From the NCBI GenBank assembly GCA_913060515.1, contig CAJXRZ010000006.1:1-64000 (forward strand): DNA of 64,000 bases. The letters are read 5' to 3'. A program made the translations under genes and the position numbers. Shown here in pieces: positions 60,035-64,000 of the stretch; the stretch's first letter is position 1; the number at the start of each line of letters is the position of its first letter. Below the pieces are notes generated by a model. That model saw nothing but the letters and a program-made list of their open reading frames with translations, was not told where the DNA came from and made no database searches. This DNA comes from an uncultured Pseudomonadota bacterium. GTDB taxonomy: Bacteria; Myxococcota_A; UBA796; CAJQPC01.

Positions 60035-61807
60035 TCAGTCCTCCATCTTCTCGATGTACCGGAAGATGGTGCGAGGGTCTACGTCCAGGTCTCGCGCGGT
60101 CTGTGCCTTGTTCCAGTTGTTCAGGTCCAGGACTTCGCGGATGTACTTCATCTTGAAGTCCTCCGTGGCGGTGTCCAGGGCATCGACGTGCTTGCGGTCC
60201 GAGGGGTTCAGGCCCAAGTCGTCCGGCTGCAGTAGGGAGCGGTCCGACATGATCACCGCCTTCTTGATGCGGTTCTCCAGTTGACGCACGTTTCCGGGCC
60301 AGTAGTAGCCCTTGAGCGCCTTGATGCCTGCGTTGGTGAAGCCGCGCACCTTGGAGCTGTACTGTGTGGCGTAGCGGTTGAGCAGGAACTGGGCGATCTG
60401 CACGATGTCATCGCCGCGTTGGCGCAGTGCAGGTAGCTCGACCGTCACTTCGTTCAAGCGGTAGAAGAGGTCCTCTCGGAAGCGGCCTTCTGCGATCTCC
60501 ACCTGAACATCTTTGTTCGTCGCAGCGACCACGCGGATGTCGATGGGGCGGCCCTTGAACTCTCCGACGCGTTCGATGACCCGCTCTTGGAGAACCCGCA
60601 GCAGCTTGACCTGTAGGTTCATGGGCATCTCGCCAATCTCATCCAGAAAGAGCGTGCCGCCGTCGGCGCCTTCGAACTTGCCAATCTTGTCCTGCACGGC
60701 GCCAGTGAAGCTCCCCTTCTTGTGCCCGAAGAGCTCGGACTCCAAGAGGTGCTCTGGGATGGCGCCACAGTTGATGCTGATGAAGGGCTTTGTGCGTCGC
60801 TCGGAGAGACGGTGAAGTTCCAGCGCCACCAGCTCTTTTCCGGTCCCGGTCTCGCCCAGGATCAGAACCGTGATGTCGGTTGGGGCGACCCGACGCAGAA
60901 TCTTGAAGACGCCCTTCATCTCGGGGCACGAGCCGATCATTTCGCCCTGAGAGGCGCTGCGCAGTTGGTCCCGCAGGTTGCGGTTCGTGGTCTTCAGCTC
61001 GTTGAGCATCAGTGCGTTGTGCACGATCATGGAGGCCTGTGAGGCGAAGACCGAGAGGAGCTCCAGCTGTGGTGTCGTGAAGAGGTTCGCGATGCTGTCG
61101 TTGCCCAAGTAGAGCACGCCGAGGAGGTCGTCCCGGTACAGCAAAGGGACGCACATTACGCTGCTCAAGCGCAGATCTACGACGGACTTGGCTCTGCCAA
61201 AGCGTTGGTCTTGCAGGGCATCTGAGACGATCAGCGGCTCACGCGACTCCACCACGCGGTCCACGATGGAGTCCGAGACCCGTGAGAGGTCCAGCGTCTC
61301 TTTGCCGACATTGTGGCTGGCAGCCAAGTGCCGCTCGCCATCTTTGAAGTAGATGACAAAGCCCTTCTCCGCCTGCGTGGTCTGGACAACAGCGTCCAAG
61401 AGCGCGTTGAAGAGCTGCTCTGGGGAGCCCTCCTGCATCAGGCGTTTGGAGAAGTCCACCAGTCGCGACATGGCCCCGACGCTGGCCGCGGGGTCCGACT
61501 GGGGCTCATCTGCTGCAGGCTCCCCCTCATGTACGGTCAGCTCGAAGCGGCCGACACAAGCCGAGTCGCCCACTGCGAGATCGGCGCTGCGGGCGCGACG
61601 CCCGTTTACGGTGATCAGCTTGTCCCTGCTCAGCACGCTGATCGTGACGTGGCCTGTCTTCTTGAGGATGTTCGCGTGCGTGGGCGCGACGCTCGGATCG
61701 TTGAGCACGATGTCGTTGCCCGGGGCCCGCCCCACGGTGATGATCGGCTTGCGGAGGACCAGGTCAAAGCGTTGGCCCTGGGCGGCGTCTGTGCAGCGGA
61801 TGAACAT
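60035..61807 (-). CDS. FHA-GAF sigma54-dependent transcriptional activator
   Basis: 590 residues. The N-terminal FHA domain (ITVGRAPGNDIVLNDPSVAPTHANIL) binds phospho-Thr. A GAF domain (~130-285) follows. The AAA+ core has Walker A GETGTGKE near residue 315, a sigma54-contact loop GSFTGA instead of GAFTGA, Walker B GGTLFLDEIGEMP, and an arginine-finger region. The C-terminal Fis-type HTH is NWNKAQTARDLDVDPRTIFRYIEKM. FHA input implies control by a Ser/Thr kinase, such as the one at 42119 (inference). Targets are unknown. Confidence 0.93.
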   Translation of the reverse strand: MFIRCTDAAQGQRFDLVLRKPIITVGRAPGNDIVLNDPSVAPTHANILKKTGHVTISVLSRDKLITVNGRRARSADLAVGDSACVGRFELTVHEGEPAADEPQSDPAASVGAMSRLVDFSKRLMQEGSPEQLFNALLDAVVQTTQAEKGFVIYFKDGERHLAASHNVGKETLDLSRVSDSIVDRVVESREPLIVSDALQDQRFGRAKSVVDLRLSSVMCVPLLYRDDLLGVLYLGNDSIANLFTTPQLELLSVFASQASMIVHNALMLNELKTTNRNLRDQLRSASQGEMIGSCPEMKGVFKILRRVAPTDITVLILGETGTGKELVALELHRLSERRTKPFISINCGAIPEHLLESELFGHKKGSFTGAVQDKIGKFEGADGGTLFLDEIGEMPMNLQVKLLRVLQERVIERVGEFKGRPIDIRVVAATNKDVQVEIAEGRFREDLFYRLNEVTVELPALRQRGDDIVQIAQFLLNRYATQYSSKVRGFTNAGIKALKGYYWPGNVRQLENRIKKAVIMSDRSLLQPDDLGLNPSDRKHVDALDTATEDFKMKYIREVLDLNNWNKAQTARDLDVDPRTIFRYIEKMED

Positions 61808-61863
61808 GCTCGAAGGGTAACCCGGCTTTTGTCCGGTCCCACCAGGCTGGGCGCTCGGTGCTC

Positions 61864-62643
61864 CTAAAAACGTACCCGCAGTGCAACGCCCGTGGGGCTC
61901 AGGTCCAACGCGACCAGACCATTTGGCCCCTGCGCCCGCATGGAACCAGCGAGCGCGCTGCCCATCCAGAGCAACCCGGCCGCCGTTCCTAGGCTGAACT
62001 GCGCAGCGCGAACCCGACGGACTTGGGGCACCTGGTCCTCGGGTACATCAATGCCCCAGATGGCCGGGGCTTGGTCCTGTGAGACCAACCAGGAGCGGAG
62101 CGGAAGGGTGCTGCCTGCCAGCACAACAACGCCAACAAATGCACTGGCTCCTAGCAGCGGCTTTCCATTGTTGATCTGCATTCCACCGGGCAGCAGCCAA
62201 GCCAAGTTGCGTGGCAAAGGAGGCCGGCTGGGCTGCAGGGGGCCGAGCGGATCCACGGGGCGAGAGAGTTCGGCTCGGGTGGCCTCGAAGAAGGAGACGA
62301 CCTCTGGAGGGTGCAGGAAGGGATCCATCCTGTAGTCCGGGTCATACAGCAGGATGGTTCTAAACGTGCTTCGTGCCGCTTCCCGCTCGCCGCCGACGTA
62401 TTCGACCTCGCCCAGCCAGATGCGAGCCAGCTGAAGCTCTTCTTCGGATAGGGCGGGATCGCTCACGAGCCGGATGAGCTCGGCTCGGGCACCTTCGAGG
62501 TCGCCCGCGATGTAGAGGGAGACTGCGGCATCGATTCGCACTTGCGGTGCTTGCTGTGAGCTGATCACCGGTCCTTCGGCCGCCTGTGTCGGCGAGGACA
62601 GGGCAAGCAGCAAGGGGATGGCGAAGGAGAGCACGATGGTCAC
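61864..62643 (-). CDS. secreted TPR-like protein with C-terminal membrane segments
   Basis: 259 residues. The signal peptide is SFAIPLLLALSSPTQA. A TPR-like helical region (AAVSLYIAGDLEGARAELIRLVSDP; ARIWLGEVEYVGGEREAARSTFRTILLYDPDYRMD) is followed by LHPPEVVSFFEATRAEL. The C-terminal part has two hydrophobic stretches (LLGASAFVGVVVLAGS; LGTAAGLLWMGSALAG) and ends ALRVRF. This pattern is common among uncharacterised myxobacterial envelope proteins. It lies 56 bases upstream of the sigma54 activator on the same strand. Confidence 0.65.
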   Translation of the reverse strand: MTIVLSFAIPLLLALSSPTQAAEGPVISSQQAPQVRIDAAVSLYIAGDLEGARAELIRLVSDPALSEEELQLARIWLGEVEYVGGEREAARSTFRTILLYDPDYRMDPFLHPPEVVSFFEATRAELSRPVDPLGPLQPSRPPLPRNLAWLLPGGMQINNGKPLLGASAFVGVVVLAGSTLPLRSWLVSQDQAPAIWGIDVPEDQVPQVRRVRAAQFSLGTAAGLLWMGSALAGSMRAQGPNGLVALDLSPTGVALRVRF

Positions 62644-62773
62644 CCGCGGAGGGTAGCCCCGCCCTCGGCAAGGATCAATGTGTCAGCGAACTCGCATGGC
62701 TGTGTGCAGCCTGGAAATCTGTGTTAGGTCGCGGTTGGGGAACAACTATCGAATCGATCCGGAGCACATACGC

Positions 62774-63742
62774 ATGAAGCGCCTCGAAGAAAACCCTTGG
62801 TGGCCTGACCTTGTTGCAAAGAAGGACAGCATGTCCCTCAGGGAACTAGCGAAGGAGTTCGGCTCTACTGCCGGTTCCATCAACAAGGCCCTGAAGCGAA
62901 ATGGTCTGGAGCGCAAGCACGCGCCTTCCGGTCCCCGAACGACGCGGTCTGCTGATTCAGCTGCTGCGAAGAAGGCAGCACCCAAGAAGGCAGCACCCAA
63001 GAAGGCAGCACCCAAGAAGGTCGCTCCGAAGAAGACGGCTCCGAAGAAGGCTGCTGCTAAGAAGGTAGCCCCAAAGAAGGCGGCGCCCAAGGCTGCTGCG
63101 CCCAAGGCTGCTGCGCCAAAGGCTGCTGCGCCCAAGGCTGCCAAGCGACCCGGCCCCAAGGGGCTGCGTGCCTCCACCGCTGCAAAGCTGGCGCCCTACC
63201 TCGGTATGTTGGGTGAGGTTGCCGATTCTGAGATTGCTTCCATGGCTGGAATCAGCATCCAGACGGTCGCCCGAGTCCGCAAGGAGAAGGGCATCGCACC
63301 ACGCAGAGGTCGCGGTGCTGCAGCCAAGGCGGTGGTCTCGAACGTGCCTCGCCGTCGTCCAGGTCGTCCAAGCAAGATCACGCCGCTCGAAGACAAGCTT
63401 GCGACACACTCTGATGCCGAGGTCGCAGCGATGGCTGGCGTCTCGGAGAACGCTGTGCGGAATTACCGCAAGCGCCACGGTTTGGCTGCGGCCTCCGTGC
63501 CTTCTCCTGCCAAGGCGGTCACAAAGGCCCCCAACGCCAAGGCGCCAAAGGCTGCTGCTCCGAGCGCTGTGGCAAAGGCCCCTGCAGCTCAGAGCGTAGT
63601 CGGTCAGCGTGCCTACCGTGTTCAGCTGGGTGACCGCACTGCAATCGTTGTCGGCACGAACCTGGTGGAGGCTGCGCGCAAGGCTGTGGAGTCTGGTTCC
63701 GAGGTCAGCTCCATCGAGCTGCTTGGCGACATCCTGGCCTGA
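62774..63742 (+). CDS. histone-H1-like / AT-hook / helix-turn-helix DNA-binding protein
   Basis: 322 residues from ATG 62774 (GGAG ten bases upstream). Residues 1-45 form a Psq/homeodomain-like HTH (LRELAKEFGSTAGSINKALKRNGL). Residues ~65-125 are a linker-histone-like run of KKAAPKK then PKAAA units. Two more HTH-like segments follow (DSEIASMAGISIQTVARVRKEKG; DAEVAAMAGVSENAVRNYRKRHG), separated by an AT-hook RRRPGRPSK near residue 195. A C-terminal ~50-residue module (YRVQLGDRTAIVVGTNLVEAARKAV) ends the protein. It is probably a nucleoid-structuring or global regulatory protein. A strong terminator follows. Confidence 0.8.
   Translation: MKRLEENPWWPDLVAKKDSMSLRELAKEFGSTAGSINKALKRNGLERKHAPSGPRTTRSADSAAAKKAAPKKAAPKKAAPKKVAPKKTAPKKAAAKKVAPKKAAPKAAAPKAAAPKAAAPKAAKRPGPKGLRASTAAKLAPYLGMLGEVADSEIASMAGISIQTVARVRKEKGIAPRRGRGAAAKAVVSNVPRRRPGRPSKITPLEDKLATHSDAEVAAMAGVSENAVRNYRKRHGLAAASVPSPAKAVTKAPNAKAPKAAAPSAVAKAPAAQSVVGQRAYRVQLGDRTAIVVGTNLVEAARKAVESGSEVSSIELLGDILA
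62968..63142 (+). repeat. in-frame 15-base tandem repeats encoding the Lys-Ala-Pro tail
   Basis: GCAGCACCCAAGAAG-type units (three nearly identical from about 62976) and four GCTGCTGCGCCCAAG-type units (about 63093-63138), with diverged copies between. They encode the H1-like basic region and could vary in copy number by slippage. Confidence 0.8.
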
Positions 63743-63761
63743 AGCTCGCCGAATGGCAGAT

Positions 63762-63796
63762 GAACCCTCGCCTTCGGGCGGGGGTTCTTTGTTTTT
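63762..63796 (+). terminator. rho-independent terminator
   Basis: 11-base stem GAACCCTCGCC / GGCGGGGGTTC (one G-T pair) with a TTCG loop, then TTTGTTTTT. It ends the chromatin-like gene. Confidence 0.92.
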
Positions 63797-63843
63797 GGGC
63801 CAGGCTGAGCGGTCACTGTGTTGTGGCCAGGCCGCCGTTCGGC

Positions 63844-64000
63844 CTAGTCCTCGCTTGGCTCCACTTGGGTGGACACCCGCACGGAGAATGCGCCGGCTTC
63901 ATCGGTCACAGTCTGGGCCCAGAGGGTGTCATCCTGGTCGCGAACGTCGACCACTGAATAGGGAACCGCCTCGCCCTCAAAGGTGACTTCGCCTTCAAGA
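63844..64000 (-). CDS. 3' end of a gene with a CNA-B / carboxypeptidase-regulatory-like beta domain (partial)
   Basis: On the minus strand the frame is open from the window edge to TAG at 63846-63844, giving the last 51 residues. They read LEGEVTFEGEAVPYSVVDVRD, then DTLWAQTVTDEAGAFSVRV, ending EPSED. The pattern 'G-x-V-x-x-x-G-x-x-V-x-x-a-x-V ... T-D-x-x-G-x-F' is that of carboxypeptidase-regulatory or Ig-like beta sandwiches in secreted proteins. The beginning lies outside the window. Confidence 0.6.
   Translation of the reverse strand, partial: LEGEVTFEGEAVPYSVVDVRDQDDTLWAQTVTDEAGAFSVRVSTQVEPSED

Noticed and set aside
62968-63142. Tandem repeats as a CRISPR array
   Set aside because: Units are 15 bases, directly adjacent, in frame and encode a Lys/Ala/Pro tail; no spacers or cas genes.

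Overview
The window reads as a contig from a high-GC Gram-negative bacterium, most likely a Myxococcota / 'deltaproteobacterial' lineage. This is inferred from style, not from a marker search. The style includes many lipoproteins with Cys-rich, MopE-type and EF-hand-like repeats, an HCD-type Ser/Thr kinase, an FHA-GAF-sigma54 activator, several histidine kinases without DNA-binding partners, and a linker-histone-like AT-hook protein. Many genes start with GTG or TTG and are joined by ATGA/GTGA overlaps. Bases 1-49 are not biological: they match an Illumina Nextera i5 adapter (P5 tail, 8-base index, read-1 primer, 19-base Tn5 mosaic end). The contig therefore begins inside a truncated radical SAM gene.

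Layout. 50-2860: radical SAM/B12 gene (partial), then a small metal-flavoured group: an interrupted beta-barrel gene with a His-rich tail, a MerC-like membrane protein, and a tiny acidic/His lipoprotein. 2866-5257: NMT1/THI5-type ABC transporter. 5275-9704: TPR protein, HAD hydrolase, a predicted secreted protein-arginine deiminase (PAD) and an overlapping HEAT-repeat protein. 9779-13374: rpmB, small unknowns, a Rossmann-DUF2520 protein and a degenerate biotin-carboxylase paralogue. 13451-18171: rbfA-truB-rpsO-pnp-dut housekeeping cluster with a highly structured rpsO-pnp spacer. 18267-19939: VWA and Cys-rich lipoprotein pair. 20053-25581: TPR protein, ffh, a PilT-like protein lacking its ATPase motifs, DUF4340 protein, grpE, trmL. 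25574-28933: manC, a lipoprotein, gmd, rmd, the route from mannose-1-phosphate to GDP-6-deoxy-mannose (GDP-rhamnose). 29643-40773: seven closely packed genes encoding three histidine kinases (one with an N-terminal receiver), a FecR-like protein, an Ig/beta-barrel surface protein, a 1193-residue Ig-like lipoprotein and a TPR protein. 40778-46478: fxsA, mazG, a Ser/Thr kinase with a cyclase-like tail, a MopE/FG-GAP protein and an SGNH hydrolase. 46623-55596: lipoprotein, dnaE, an unknown secreted protein, AI-2E family permease, lipB, tRNA-Val, rpmI-rplT, ihfA-like, MerR, tRNA-Pro. 55632-64000: phosphotransferase, HEAT protein, surE, exoD-like, apt, coaE, FHA-sigma54 regulator, and a histone-H1-like/AT-hook/HTH protein, ending in a partial gene on the minus strand.

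How genes work together. GDP-rhamnose genes and the ExoD-like protein point to surface polysaccharide. The 29643-40181 block looks like an envelope-sensing system whose kinases are co-encoded with the surface proteins they may monitor. No CRISPR array, phage, insertion sequence or rRNA was seen. The candidates most worth following are the secreted PAD lipoprotein, the kinase/surface-protein operon, the three pseudo-enzymes (biotin carboxylase, PilT, cyclase domain), and the chromatin-like protein at 62774.
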